Source of the DNA: JAGQOZ01 sp041399205
GTDB taxonomy: Bacteria; Planctomycetota; Planctomycetia; Pirellulales; Pirellulaceae
DNA: 64,000 nt
Assembly: GCA_041399205.1 (NCBI GenBank)
Contig: JAWKTK010000020.1
Coordinates: 124,001 to 188,000 of the forward strand
Direction: 5' to 3'
Positions 9,463 through 20,524 of this stretch are shown here, piece by piece. The position numbers were made by a program, and so were the translations under genes. The first letter of the stretch is position 1. Every line of letters starts with the position of its first letter. The notes beneath the pieces are model-generated. The model was not told the DNA's origin and made no database searches. It saw only the letters and a list, made by a program, of their open reading frames with translations.

Positions 9463-10482
9463 ATGTTCCACCAGCAAGCAAGATACAATCACGTTTGGCG
9501 AATTTCCTTCGCCGTCTTACTGGGGTTCGTCACCATTAATTCAATACGAGCGGACGAACCTTCCCAAGAGCTGATCGAAACCGTTTTGAAACCCGGGCTG
9601 TTCAAGCCGATCACGGAACCGCCGTGTTCTTATTGTTCCACTCAGCATCGCAAAAACATGGTGAAGGGTGATGATCGAGTGATCGCGTGGATTCGCGGAG
9701 CACACAATGGCGGTGCCGCTCCGCTGCGTCACTTTCTGGCCGGTTCGCGGATTATCAATGATACTTACGGCCTGTTCTTTTACGATCCAGACGGCGGTTA
9801 CGTCACCGTTTACAAGAAAGATTACGGCTACACGTTTCACGGCTGGCGAAAAGGAGTCATACTGGTAAAAGATCGCGACGGCACGGTCTGGTCCGCGCTT
9901 TCCGGCAAAGCCATTGAAGGCCCGAAACAGGGCCAGCGTTTGGAACGAGTTCCCAACGTACTGACAAACTGGAGTCACTGGTTGATGTTGCATCCTGAAT
10001 CGACGGCGTACGATCTGTTCGATGGTGACACGTACCAAATTCATGAACTCCCATCGCAAATGTCGGCCGAAGCCAAGCAAACCATGGGTCAAGTGGATAG
10101 CCGTTTCGATCCATTGCAAACGGTTGTGGGAGTAGAAGTTGGCGAAGCGACCAAGGCCTTTGCGATTGACGTCAATGCCGAACGAACGGCCGTGAATGAC
10201 CAAGTGGGCGGACAAAAAGTCAACGTGCTTTGGTACGGACCAACTCGGTCTGCCGTCGTCTTTTCAGGCGAATTGAACGGAAAACCTGTCACGCTGTACG
10301 CCGATGAAATCTCGCCAGAAACCGCTCCGTTCAAAGACAAAGAAACCGGCACGCGGTGGACACTGGCCGGACGAGCCGTCGATGGGCGGCTGAAAAATCA
10401 AGAACTCGTGTGGGTCAACAGCGTTCAATGCCGCTGGTACGCCTGGGCCGCGGAATTTCCGGAAACGGAAGTGGTAAAATGA
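9463..10482 (+). CDS. DUF3179 domain-containing secreted protein
   Basis: 339 residues. The signal peptide (WRISFAVLLGFVTINSIRA) is followed by a DUF3179 domain covering most of the chain. Features include CSYCSTQH near the start, GLFFYDPDGG and TVWSALSGKAIEGP. The start at 9463 is chosen because the upstream in-frame stretch is translated palindromic repeat. The role of the family is unknown; it is common in planctomycetes and haloarchaea. The stop overlaps the next start (ATGATG), so it is coupled to the unknown secreted protein that follows. Confidence 0.85.
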   Translation: MFHQQARYNHVWRISFAVLLGFVTINSIRADEPSQELIETVLKPGLFKPITEPPCSYCSTQHRKNMVKGDDRVIAWIRGAHNGGAAPLRHFLAGSRIINDTYGLFFYDPDGGYVTVYKKDYGYTFHGWRKGVILVKDRDGTVWSALSGKAIEGPKQGQRLERVPNVLTNWSHWLMLHPESTAYDLFDGDTYQIHELPSQMSAEAKQTMGQVDSRFDPLQTVVGVEVGEATKAFAIDVNAERTAVNDQVGGQKVNVLWYGPTRSAVVFSGELNGKPVTLYADEISPETAPFKDKETGTRWTLAGRAVDGRLKNQELVWVNSVQCRWYAWAAEFPETEVVK

Positions 10483-11567
10483 TGCGTTTTCCGTTGTTCT
10501 GCGTCGCGATGGTGATCACGGCAGCGGCAGTCACCGCACAGCCGGTGTTCGCTATTCACGGCGAATTGATTCGTCTGGCGGACGTGTCGTTGGATTCGCT
10601 GGCAACGGATGCCGACTTCGATGCAAACGTACTAATCATCGACGTCGGTTCGAACCTAGCAGACGTTGAACAGGAACGAGACCAGTTAGAAAAGATCCAC
10701 GATCAAGCGGTTCGACACAAACGAAAAATCGGCTGGTGGATCGAAGTCGCTCGGTGCCAATCCATGGCCGACGAACATCCCCAATGGATGGCCAGCCTAC
10801 AGGGACATGGCGAATGGCACCGTCGGTTTCCCAAATCCGCGATGGCTCAGGCTGGAGAAGTGGTCAAGGTGTATCCCTGGGTGCCCATCGCCAATCAGCC
10901 CGCCTTTGACGCACAACTGCAGCGAATCCAAAAACTTCTCCAACTGCTGCCGGCCGCCGATTTTATTTTTTTGAATGATTTGCAAGCGGCGCCGTCCGCT
11001 TGCGGTTGCGGCAACGACCTTTGTCGCTGGACCACCGACTACGGTCCGATCAAGGCCGGTACGCCTGTCGGCGCCGATGCGGCAGCCAAGTTTTGCGATG
11101 CGATTCAGGCAGATCACAAAGCATCTAAAGTGATTCCGGTATGGACCACGGAATGTGAAAAAGTGGACGGCGAACCATATGGTCATTGCGCCGGCGTCGG
11201 ATGTTTTGACGGCATTTGCTGGCAAGCGTATACGGAACAGCTCATGCCGGTCACCGACCGACATTCGATCATCGGCGTCCAAATCTTGCCGAAGGAATTT
11301 GACCGAGCGACAGCGCAATTTGATCACGGTGTCACTTGGGTTCGCAGTGCCCTTGGTTCGTTCCAAGCAATGCCTCCAGTACGGTCAGGCCGAGCGATCG
11401 CGGCCAACCGTCTATTGCCCATCCTGCAAGGCTGGGACACTTCGCCCGAACAACTACAACGCCAAATCATCGAATGCGAAAGAATGGGCACGTCAGGATA
11501 CATCATCGCGAAAGCGCGAATTGATCAATCATGGACGCCCCAGGTGGTTACGGTATCGCGCCAATAG
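10479..11567 (+). CDS. secreted protein of unknown function
   Basis: 362 residues with a clear signal peptide (FPLFCVAMVITAAAVTAQPVFA). I do not recognise the family. The mature part has a cysteine-rich stretch (ACGCGNDLC, later CAGVGCFDGIC) that could bind metal or form disulfides. Segments such as IGWWIEVARCQ, IPVWTTECE and WVRSALGSFQ would suit a TIM-barrel glycoside-hydrolase-like fold, but this is only an impression. It overlaps the DUF3179 gene by four bases, so the two probably act together in the periplasm. Confidence 0.7.
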   Translation: MMRFPLFCVAMVITAAAVTAQPVFAIHGELIRLADVSLDSLATDADFDANVLIIDVGSNLADVEQERDQLEKIHDQAVRHKRKIGWWIEVARCQSMADEHPQWMASLQGHGEWHRRFPKSAMAQAGEVVKVYPWVPIANQPAFDAQLQRIQKLLQLLPAADFIFLNDLQAAPSACGCGNDLCRWTTDYGPIKAGTPVGADAAAKFCDAIQADHKASKVIPVWTTECEKVDGEPYGHCAGVGCFDGICWQAYTEQLMPVTDRHSIIGVQILPKEFDRATAQFDHGVTWVRSALGSFQAMPPVRSGRAIAANRLLPILQGWDTSPEQLQRQIIECERMGTSGYIIAKARIDQSWTPQVVTVSRQ

Positions 11568-11720
11568 AAAAATTTCCTTTCGGTCACTGGTCCAGCCATC
11601 AACGAAACCGTCATTATAGGGTTTGCTCTGCCCGGCACTTCTGACTAGACTTCAAGAAAACCAACTGCACCCAATTAGAGCGAGTCGGCTAACGAAAAAG
11701 AGTCACACAGGGGAACTCAC

Positions 11721-13181
11721 ATGGAAAACCAATACCGTCAACAAGACCGCAGCGTTGCGTTTTTGCCTTTCCTTTTCCTGCTAGGCCTGCTCTGGCTTAG
11801 CACGTCAACCAACGTTCGAGCGCAGATTGTTTATCAAGACGGTGGCTCGCATTCGTTGACATTAAATCCAGACGACGACAATCTTCAGTTGACAGTTTTG
11901 AACGGAAGCCACGTCGATTTGTTCGGTCAAGCGCCAAATCTGAATGTCGAGGTCGACAGCTCGACGTTGACCGATCAACGCGAGAAACTGGATGGCAATT
12001 TCACGCTGCGTGCTGGTGCAAACTACAACGCTTCCGCTGGAGACATCGACGAATCTTTCGCTTTTACCTTGGACGATAGCGTCGTTGAGTTTGGTGGCGG
12101 CACTTTCCGGATTTCTGGGGTGTCTACCGTCAGCAGCACGTCACTTTCGAGCGTCAGCTATGTTGGCAGCACCATCGGCGTCACGCGTGGCAGCCTTGTG
12201 TATAGCGGCCAAACACAATTGAACATGAGCGACGGCGTTCAGATCACCGACGGGCCGTTCACGGCTAAGGACGATGTCGTCGGTCGGGTTGTCGATTCCA
12301 CGCTGCCAAGTCTTGTCTTAGCAGGCCGATCCGATTTTCACGTGACCAACTCGACCGTCAATGAAGCGAATCTGGACGACAATTGGCGAGATGGTTTTCT
12401 GGTTGGGTCTGGTGAGTCACAAGTGGAATTTGACAATGTGATGTTCAAGAATGCCAATGCGGAGTCGGGGCCCCATTTTTCCAATGTGAACGCCTCGCAA
12501 ATGCAACTTCGCAATAGCGAATTGACGGCGTCTTGGGGTGTCGGCGGTGCGATCGCTATTGCGGCAGATGACACCTCCACGGTGCTCGTCGAATCGACCG
12601 CTATTTCGATAACAAACGTTGAGGACAGCGGCGGCAGAGGCACAACGCTTTTCTCTGCAAACGGTGCCGCCGAGATCCAAGTTCGCGGCGGCAGCTCGGA
12701 ATTAAGCCTCGTCAGCGGCAGTGGTGAGTCCATGGCAATTGCTAAGGCTGGTGGCGAATCTCACATTGTGCTGGATGGCGGCAGCTACATGCTGTCCGCG
12801 TACGGCGACGATAATTCGACACACGTCGCTCGAGCTACGGATGATGCGACCATCGAGCTGATTGCCGGTAATTTCAATGTCACGAACCTCAAATCCGACG
12901 GGTCGGAGGACGTGTCGATGCATTTGGACGCGGACGAGCGTGGCACTATCATCGTGCATGGTTCGAACTTCAACTATCCAATTGGCGAAGTAACCGACTT
13001 GACGGGAGCGATCGAAGGTATGCTCGTCGATGGCAACGCTTTCCACTGGAATTTCGTTCGCACATCGGATGCCCGAATTCTGCTGGTACCCGAGCCAAAC
13101 GGACTGGTGATCGGTTTCTTGGCATTCCCTTTACTTTATCGGCACCTTCGCCGATCTAAAGTGCACTCGGCGTTGCGGTAG
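11721..13181 (+). CDS. secreted repeat protein with PEP-CTERM-like anchor
   Basis: 486 residues. The N-terminal hydrophobic signal (FLPFLFLLGLLWLSTS) ends near VRAQ. The middle is rich in Ser, Thr, Gly and Asp with short beta-strand periodicity, consistent with a beta-helix or autotransporter-like passenger. The C-terminus has the tripartite PEP-CTERM look: VPEPNG, a hydrophobic helix (LVIGFLAFPLLY), then basic residues RHLRRSK. Exosortase systems cleave such tails and deliver the protein to the surface. The Shine-Dalgarno sequence AGGGGA lies 6-8 bases before ATG. The preceding 150-bp gap suggests its own promoter. Confidence 0.78.
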   Translation: MENQYRQQDRSVAFLPFLFLLGLLWLSTSTNVRAQIVYQDGGSHSLTLNPDDDNLQLTVLNGSHVDLFGQAPNLNVEVDSSTLTDQREKLDGNFTLRAGANYNASAGDIDESFAFTLDDSVVEFGGGTFRISGVSTVSSTSLSSVSYVGSTIGVTRGSLVYSGQTQLNMSDGVQITDGPFTAKDDVVGRVVDSTLPSLVLAGRSDFHVTNSTVNEANLDDNWRDGFLVGSGESQVEFDNVMFKNANAESGPHFSNVNASQMQLRNSELTASWGVGGAIAIAADDTSTVLVESTAISITNVEDSGGRGTTLFSANGAAEIQVRGGSSELSLVSGSGESMAIAKAGGESHIVLDGGSYMLSAYGDDNSTHVARATDDATIELIAGNFNVTNLKSDGSEDVSMHLDADERGTIIVHGSNFNYPIGEVTDLTGAIEGMLVDGNAFHWNFVRTSDARILLVPEPNGLVIGFLAFPLLYRHLRRSKVHSALR

Positions 13182-13911
13182 AACAAAGACTGCCACAGCG
13201 CCAAGGCTAAGAAAAAATCCTGGCCACGACGGATTTCGAAAGATCACCACGGACGACACGAACAACGCGAAGCTGTTTGCAAATCAGATTTCAGAAAGCT
13301 GGCATCAAGTATAACGAAAACTTGTTGCGAGGAATCCATGAATCCCCTTCGTGCTCTTCGTGGTTGCAAAATCGTTCTTGTTCGCATTAGCACAGTTCGG
13401 AGCGGTCAGTTGTCGATTCCGAAATGGTCGCCTCGTAGTCTTCAATGAACACTACGAAGAGCAAGAAGAGGCCTTTAGAAGACCAACATCCGGTATCCAT
13501 CGAAAGGTACTCCTGCTGCAAAGTGACCAGGACTTCCTTCGTGTCCTTCGTGGTTATTTGATTTCTCTTGTCGACAGCGGCAATGTCGTCGTTTTTCGGG
13601 CCGAGCTTGGCTAGTCACTTTCAGCTAGCAGACCAACAACTCGAAGTCGCCTAAAACGAGTGCTACCAACCATTTCGGCCGAGCGATAGCTGGTAATCAT
13701 GCGGCAGGGCGCAATAAATCTCCAAGAAAAAACAATTCTGATCTTTTTTCTTGCAAGTCGTTTTCGTAAGCTTCGCCCGCTTGAAGGATTCAAGCCCGCT
13801 CGAGAGGGATATTGAGCGAATGCTTGGCGAGGCGAATGACACGATTCTGTCAGACCATTTTTCGTCGCTGCCGAGCCTCAGTTCGTTGGTCGCAATTTCG
13901 CAGGAAGACAA
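13182..13911. other. 730-bp intergenic region with decayed repeats
   Basis: No convincing gene. It contains several degenerate copies of a short phrase rich in CTTCGTG and TTCGTGGTT (about 13347-13366 and 13534-13556), with inverted relatives at about 13245-13275 and 13449-13466. The same phrase recurs at 41978-42072. Small open frames here are produced by these repeats. The promoter of the downstream glycosyltransferase presumably lies near the end; the AGGAAG just before the start is a plausible ribosome binding site. Confidence 0.6.
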
Positions 13912-15105
13912 ATGGCTGCTCCGCGAGTTCTATTCATGATTGCAGAAGACTGGTACTTCTGGTCGCATCGCAGCAATTTGGCCAAGTCACTTCGCGACAG
14001 CGGTTTTGACGTCAGCATCGCAACTCGTTCCGGTCAATACAAAGACCAATTTGCCGAAGAAGGCTTTCATTTCGAACCAATCCAAATGAATCGCGCCGGC
14101 AAGAATCCACTGAAAGAACTCCAAACCATTTGGCAACTCTGCCAAGTCATGCGACGTTATCAGCCCGACATTGTGCATCTGGTAGGACTAAAACCGATTT
14201 TGTACGGCGGCTTGGCGGCCAGAATCAACCGAGTGCCTGGTACGGTGTGCGCCGTGGCGGGTATGGGCTGGTTGTTTCTACCCGGCGGACCGTTGAAGAA
14301 ATTGGTTCGATCGGGCGTACAATGGTTTTATCGCACCATGTTTCGCGGACGTCGCGACGTTCAAATCCTGGTCCAGAACGACGACGACAAAGAATTTCTT
14401 TGTTCACAACGCATGGCGTCGGATGATCAGCTGACCGTGATCAACGGTTCCGGAGTCGATACGGCCAAGTTTCCCTTCAGTATCGAACCAGATGGCACGC
14501 CGGTCGTGACAACTCATTGTCGCATGTTATGGGACAAGGGCATTGGCGAACTCGTCGAAGCCGCGCGGATAATCAAACGCAATGGCCATCCGTGCCGCTT
14601 CTTGCTGGTCGGCGCACCGGACCCGGCGAATCCAGCCGCCATTTCTGAAAAACAACTGCAAGCATGGCACAACGAAGGCGTTATCGAATGGCTTGGACAA
14701 CGCACAGATATAGCCGAAATACTAAAGGACAGTCATATCGCTTGCCTGCCCAGCTACCGCGAAGGACTGCCGCTGTCGCTGATCGAAGCGGCATCCGTTG
14801 GTCGGCCGATTGTGGCGACCGACGTGCCTGGTTGCCGAGAAATGGTGGCGGAAGGGCAGAACGGTCATTTGGTTCCGGCTCGCAATTCAGAAGCGTTAGC
14901 GGCTGCCATTGAAAAACTACTGTCAGATCGTTGGCAGCGAATTCGCATGGGTCGGCACAGTCGCCAGATTGTGGAACAGCGGATGACCAAAGAGATTGTC
15001 AATTCCAAAACGTTGGCACTCTATCAGCGGCTATTGGGTGCCGCATGGGACACGGCTCCAGCTGTGCCAGCTGCTGCGGCGAAGGTATCTAGCAAAGCAG
15101 CCTAG
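13912..15105 (+). CDS. GT4-family glycosyltransferase
   Basis: 397 residues with two Rossmann-like halves of a GT-B enzyme. The N-terminal acceptor domain starts at once (PRVLFMIAEDWYFWSHR) and includes PDIVHLVGLKPILYGG. The C-terminal GT4 domain has the retaining E-x7-E motif in YREGLPLSLIEAAS and the nucleotide-sugar loop VATDVPGCREMV. The pattern resembles the PglA/WbnL/Cap1E subgroup that adds an N-acetyl-hexosamine to a polyprenyl-diphosphate sugar, but acceptor and donor cannot be read. AGGAAG precedes the ATG by five bases. It stands alone, about 14 kb from the polysaccharide cluster. Confidence 0.9.
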   Translation: MAAPRVLFMIAEDWYFWSHRSNLAKSLRDSGFDVSIATRSGQYKDQFAEEGFHFEPIQMNRAGKNPLKELQTIWQLCQVMRRYQPDIVHLVGLKPILYGGLAARINRVPGTVCAVAGMGWLFLPGGPLKKLVRSGVQWFYRTMFRGRRDVQILVQNDDDKEFLCSQRMASDDQLTVINGSGVDTAKFPFSIEPDGTPVVTTHCRMLWDKGIGELVEAARIIKRNGHPCRFLLVGAPDPANPAAISEKQLQAWHNEGVIEWLGQRTDIAEILKDSHIACLPSYREGLPLSLIEAASVGRPIVATDVPGCREMVAEGQNGHLVPARNSEALAAAIEKLLSDRWQRIRMGRHSRQIVEQRMTKEIVNSKTLALYQRLLGAAWDTAPAVPAAAAKVSSKAA

Positions 15106-15181
15106 TCATCGTTGCGGCGGCGATGTGCTTCGCCGTTCGCATAGAATCTGATTGCATATCCCCCTGTTTCCCGCTTAGAAT

Positions 15182-15600
15182 GCTGGTCCTAGCTGGACAG
15201 CGTCACCTTGCACAGAATTCTCGGAACTTTTAGCCAAAGGCGTTTGCGAGCGGAGTATACAGCAAGTTTCCTTTCGCTCACGTGTTTTGCAGTTGCGATT
15301 TTTCATAGCCCGACACGTATGTGAGGGAAGATGGATTGTTTCTCTGGTCCTTGGCTGACGCGTGTTGCAGTTGCGATTTTTCATAGCCCGAAACGTAAGT
15401 GAGGGGAAACGGAGTGTTTCTCTGGTCCCTCGCTGACGCTTTGGGCTAGGAAATTCCTCCGAGAAAACGCAAATGCGCAACTTCAACACGCGTCAGCGAC
15501 GGAGAACTGCATGCGGTTGTGTATTATCCCTCACTTACGTTTCGGGCTATGAAAACATTTTCCCTCACTGACGCTTCGGGCTATCATATTCCTCCGAGAA
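15182..15600. repeat. mosaic of direct and inverted intergenic repeats
   Basis: Two tandem copies of roughly 80 bp (about 15280-15361 and 15362-15441) share TGCAGTTGCGATTTTTCATA and TGTTTCTCTGGTCC. The 24-bp stretch at 15382-15405 is repeated perfectly in inverse orientation at 15528-15551. A variant of the phrase CTGACGCTTCGGGCTA follows near 15570, and CCTCCGAGAAAACGC occurs twice. A related fragment sits at 20443-20465. Minus-strand frames through this region are repeat translations. The block fills the gap between the glycosyltransferase and the CotH gene. Confidence 0.8.
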
Positions 15601-15660
15601 AACGCGTCTCCGTTTCCATTTCTCGGCGATAAGTTCTCATTCGAAAGCAAGCGGCAAACC

Positions 15661-18600
15661 ATGTTATCTTCCTTTTTGCGACCGAAAATTCGACGCGGCC
15701 ATTCTGGACGACTTCCGATTCGAAACAGTTACCTCGAATTGCTCGAATCGCGTCAAATGCTGACCACCAACATTGAATTGTTGCCGGTCCAAGACATCAC
15801 GCTGACTTCAGCCACGGTAGGAGTGAAGGTGACAGAATTCGATTCGTTCCCGCCCAGCGTCTCGCTGTATTTGGGTGACGAAGATGGAGGCGAAGCGGCC
15901 GGAAACTGGGACCGGACAGTCGATTTTGGTTCGTTACAAGTGGGCGAATATTCTCAGTCTGTCACGGATTTAGCAATCGGCCAACAATATTTCCTGAAAG
16001 CGTTTGGCTTCAGCCTGATTGGCAATTCGGTTTGGACGGAGACGATCAGTTTCAGTACGCTGCCGCCCGACCTGGCGACCTTGGAATGGGATCCTGTTCA
16101 GTTTGTCAGTGCCACGTCGGTAGACCTATCTGGCCGCATCACCGATACCGGCGGAGATACGCCCGAAGTGATTGCCTACTTCGGACAGGCCGATGGACAA
16201 GATGATCCGGACGCTTGGCGACAGCAGTTTGTGCTGGGCGAATTTGATAGTGACTTTGCGGTTCGCATTAATCCGTTCCTGCCGAACTCGTCGTATTTTC
16301 TTCGCTTGGGAGCGAAAAATGCCGGCGGTGTCTCCTGGGCCGGTCCGTCGATTTCGATTCAGACCGCCGATGCGCCGCCGCTGCAGATCAGCGAAGTCAT
16401 GGCGGCCAATACCGATACGTTGCTCACGCGAATTCGTCCCAACACGGAGGACAACTTTCGACCTCGCACCGACACCGCCTTCGATTGGATTGAACTAAGC
16501 AACAATTCAGCCAGTGACATCGACTTGTCAGGCTACTATCTTTCTGACAATCCAACAAACAACACCAAATGGGCCTTTCCCGCCGGCACTACCATTGCCG
16601 CTGGCAGCCAACTGATCGTTTACGCGTCCGGCTGGAATTTCCTGGATCCGCGCACGACGAAAACGGTTTCCTGCATACCAATTTTGAACTCAGCCGCAAC
16701 GGCGAAAGCGTCACTCTGTCCACTCCCGATGGCCAGGCCATCGATACATTGTGGTTTGGCAGCGTGCAAGAATCCGATGTGTCGTTTGGTCGCTTTGGCG
16801 CACACATTGGCAAGATGCTGACCGCCACTCCGGGCGCAGCCAACGATCCGGTGCCCGTTCAGTTAAACAACGTACAACATGTTGTGAACAGCGTAACGCA
16901 AGAGATTTTGGTGACGGCAACGCATCAAACGCTGCCAACGGATCTGACCGAAATGGTCTTGCATTATCGCACTATGTTTGGCGAAGAAAATCCAGTCACT
17001 ATGCGAGATGACGGGTTGCAAGGAGACGTCACGGCGAATGACGGAATTTATTCAGCCGTGATTTCTGGCAATGTGGCCGAAGCAGGCGAAATCATTCGTT
17101 ATTACGTTTCCGCGTCCGACACGTCTGGCCTGGAGACTCGGTTTCCTCGCTTTGCAAATCCCGACGGTTCGCCCGAATACCAAGGTTTGATGGTTCCGGA
17201 TCCCAGTGTCGAATCGAACCTGCCCGTGCTGCACCGCTTTGTAGAAGTGCCGTCACAAGCAGAACGAGACCGGGGAACTCGCGGCGTAGTCGTCTACAAG
17301 GACGAACTATACGACAACGTGTTCATTCGCATTCGCGGCGGGACGGCTCGCAGTTGGCCCAAAAAAGCCTACAAGATTGAATTCAACGACGGGCATCACT
17401 TTGCCATGTTCGACGATCAGCCGCGAGTGGACGAGATTGACGTCAACACCACTTACACGGACAAGTCTTACGTGCGAGCGGTCCTGCATGCAGAATTCCA
17501 GAATGACGCCGGTACGCCAGCGCCGTTTTCTCAGTTAATTCGCATGCAACAGAACGCCGAATTCTTTAGCGTGGCGATTATGGTCGAACAGCCTGATCGA
17601 GACTTTCTGCGTCGGTTCGAATTGGACGACGAAGGTTCGTTCTATAAAGCCGGACCTGGATCGACCTACGAACGGTCCACCAGCAGCTTCGAAAAGAAGA
17701 CTCGGGACTATGAAGACAAATCGGACGTGCAAGATCTGATCACAGGGCTGCATCTTCCCGATAATGAATTGGAACGCTATCTATTCGACAACGTCAACTT
17801 GGCGGCGCAAATCAACTTCATGGCCACCAACATCATCACGCAAAACATTGATTCTTCGGACAAGAACCACTATCTGTATCGAGACACCAATGGCACAGGC
17901 GAATGGTTCATGCTGCCGTGGGACTTGGACTTGTCATTCGGGCCAGACGCGTTGAACACGGATGCAGTCTTCGCGGACCAGAATACTCGCGGAGCAACTT
18001 ACCCAACGGCCACGCATCCGTATTTGGGTTCGCGCCGCTTCCCGTTGCATGTGGGCAAGTACAACGATCTGCTGGACGCCATGATTACCAATCCGCGGAC
18101 CAATGCCATGTTGCTGCGCCGAGTGCGTTCGTTGGCGGACGAGTATTTGGCAACGGGCTATTTCGAAAACCGCATGGACGAACTTTTGCAAGCGGTGGGC
18201 ACAGATTATCAATTGGACCAAGATCGCTGGCGCAACAGTGCTCATTTCCCAGGTCAACGGTTGACCATGGCCCAACAAATTCAGCGAATCAAGGACGACT
18301 ACTTGGTTCCTCGCCTGGCATTCCTGACCGAATATCATGCCGCGCCCAATGGAGTGGGTGTCCCGGCGCCGCAAGCCAGCGATGTGACGGTACAGTTTGG
18401 CAGCGACGTGGAGTTTGCTGCCGATAGCGACACGGGGAACGTCGAATATTTCACGTTGGTGAATACCAATGATTTTGCGGTGGACCTTTCGGGTTGGCAG
18501 ATTCGCGGCGCGACCAGTTTTACCGTAGCGCCAGGCACAATCATTCTGCCGGGCGAGACACACTATTTTGCTCAAGATGTGGCGGCATTTCGCCAGCGAA

Positions 18601-20080
18601 GCTCGGGGCCCAGCGGCAACCAAGGCCTGTTTGTCCAAGGCTATAACAACGAATTGTCCGACGTCGGCGGACAATTGACTCTGCTGGACGCAACAGGTCG
18701 CACAGTAGCAGAAACGACTTTTGGTCAAACCGTGGCGGTAGCCGATGCAGCGAATTTGCGGATCAGTGAAATTCAATATCATGCTCGCAACGCGGAAATC
18801 GAATTCGGCGAAGCGGCCGTGGTCAGTTCGGAATTTGAATTCATCGAAGTACAAAACATCAGTTCGCAACCGATTGAACTGGCAGGCGTGCGATTCGTAT
18901 CACTGGAAATCGACGGTGATACTCAGGGCGTGGAATTCCAATTTGATTCGCAGCTACTGCCTCCGGGTGAACACTTGGTGATTGTGTCCAATCGCGGGGC
19001 GTTTGAAAGCCGCTACGGTGCGAATATTCCGTTTGCATCCGGTTCCGCCGGAGCGGACGAACCCAGCGGCCAGTATGACAAGAGCCTGGGCAACGGCGGC
19101 GAAACCATCACACTACTGGATGCGGCTGGGCAGTTGATTGAACAAGTGGCGTACGACGATACCGATGGCTGGGCAGTTCGAGCGGATGGGTTGGGAAGTT
19201 CGCTAGAACGCATTCCGGGTACCTCGGCCAATTCGCCCACGTCATGGCGTCCAAGCGTTCTGGTGCATGGTTCGCCGGGAACCGATGGAAGCTATGCGGT
19301 GCCTTCGGTTCGTATTAACGAATTGGTGAGTGCATCGCCGCTACCAACACTGGATCAGGTGGAACTATTCAATTTTGGTGATCAAACGGTGGACTTGAGC
19401 GGCTGGTTTCTGACCGAAAACACAAGCTTAACGCTGTATCCGATCCCTGCCGAAACGAGGCTCAATCCAAATTCGCATGCCACGTGGGACGAACATCTGC
19501 TGGGCTTCACGCTGGACAAAAGCGGCGACCAGCTCTACTTGATGGAATCACGTAACGGACGCCCGTTTGCGTATGTAGATGCCGTAGACTATCCGCTAAT
19601 GGGAGACAACACGTCGTACGCTCGGATCCCCGACGGCACAGGCGACTTCCAAATCACCAACCGACCGACGATTGGCAGTGCGAACTTGCCTGCGGGAGAC
19701 CTGATCGGCGACTTCGACCAGAACGGACAGATTACGCCGGAAGACATTGACCTGTTGTGCGCGCGGTTCGCAATCAGAATCAAGACTCCGCGTTCGATGT
19801 GGACAATAGCCAAACAGTTGATGCGGCCGACGTCGATCACTTGATTCACGACATTCTGGGGACGCACTACGGCGACGTCAATTTGGATGGCCGTTTTGAT
19901 TCCGGCGATCTAGTGCTGATTTTCCAAGCCGGTGAATACGACGACAACTTGGCGAACAATTCTACTTGGGCCGATGGCGACTGGAATTGCGATGGCGAAT
20001 TTGATTCGCAAGACTTAGTGCGAGCGTTTCAGGACGGCGGCTATCGAATTGATGTGAATCCGAATCGCCCCAACGGCTAA
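15661..20080 (+). pseudogene. giant CotH/lamin-tail/dockerin surface protein, two frameshifts
   Basis: About 1,470 residues if restored. The leader carries the planctomycete LELLESRQMLT motif. Two fibronectin-like domains (about 40-240) precede a lamin-tail domain (LQISEVMAANTD...FDWIELSN). A CotH kinase-like domain (YLYRDTNGTGEWFMLPWDLD) follows, then three more lamin-tail repeats (WQIRGATSF; ISEIQYHARN; INELVSASPL) and a dockerin/EF-hand-like end (GDVNLDGRFDSGDLV). The first break is at about 16650-16660: one missing G would restore ...RTDENGFLHTNFELS. The second is at about 19760: one missing G restores DLLCAAVRNQNQDSAFDVDN. Everything else is open, so these are either sequencing errors or very recent damage. 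The restored stop is at 20080. Confidence 0.85.
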
Positions 20081-20093
20081 CGAATCCACTTTT

Positions 20094-20412
20094 GTAGTGG
20101 ACAAGGTTACGAGTCCCCAGCTCCTAGCTTTCGTAATGGACGAGGTTACGAGTCCCCAGCTCCTAGCTTTTGTAATGGACGAGGTTACGAGTCCCCAGCT
20201 CCTAGCTTTCGTAATGGACGAGGTTACGAGTCCCCAGCTCCTAGCTTTGTAATGGACGAGGTTACGATTGGAAGTCCCCAGCTCCTAGCTTTAGCCGTAA
20301 TGGACGAGGTTACGAGTCCCCAGCTCCTAGCTTTTGTAATGGACGAGGTTACGAGTCCCCAGCTCCTAGCTTTCGTAATGGACGAGGTTACGAGTCCCCA
20401 GCTCCTAGCTTT
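20094..20412. repeat. tandem repeat array 2 (39-bp unit)
   Basis: Eight units of about 39 bp run from just after the CotH stop. Each has the form GTAATGGACGAGGTTACGAG followed by TCCCCAGCTCCTAGCTTT. The first is a variant with GTAGTGGACAAGG, and one carries a small TTGGAA insertion near 20268. A ninth core lies at 20510-20540, overlapping the end of the glycosylase gene. Because 39 is divisible by three, the array can be translated as VMDEVTSPQLLAF repeats; I consider this coincidental. The 97 bp between units 8 and 9 include a fragment related to the 15.4-kb repeat mosaic. Confidence 0.93.
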
Positions 20413-20524
20413 GGAATTGCGAATTTGCGTTTTCCAGCGGAATCTGCCCGAAGCGTGAGCGAGGACTTCGAATATGATTTTCCCTCGCTGCTATGAACGA
20501 CCCGCTCCATCGTAATGGACGAGG

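Noticed and set aside
13351..13614. Small 87-codon gene in the 13.2-13.9 kb gap
   Set aside because: It is translated from CTTCGTG repeat copies and has no recognisable domain.
15175..15489. Minus-strand 104-codon gene ahead of CotH 1
   Set aside because: The sequence is the repeat mosaic itself, including the tandem 80-bp copies.
16640..16665. Programmed ribosomal frameshift in CotH 1
   Set aside because: No slippery heptamer or downstream structure fits, and similar breaks occur in many unrelated genes of the window.
20252..20458. A VMDEVTSPQLLAF repeat protein in array 2
   Set aside because: The 39-bp unit is divisible by three by chance; other arrays with the same core are not, and there is no ribosome binding site.
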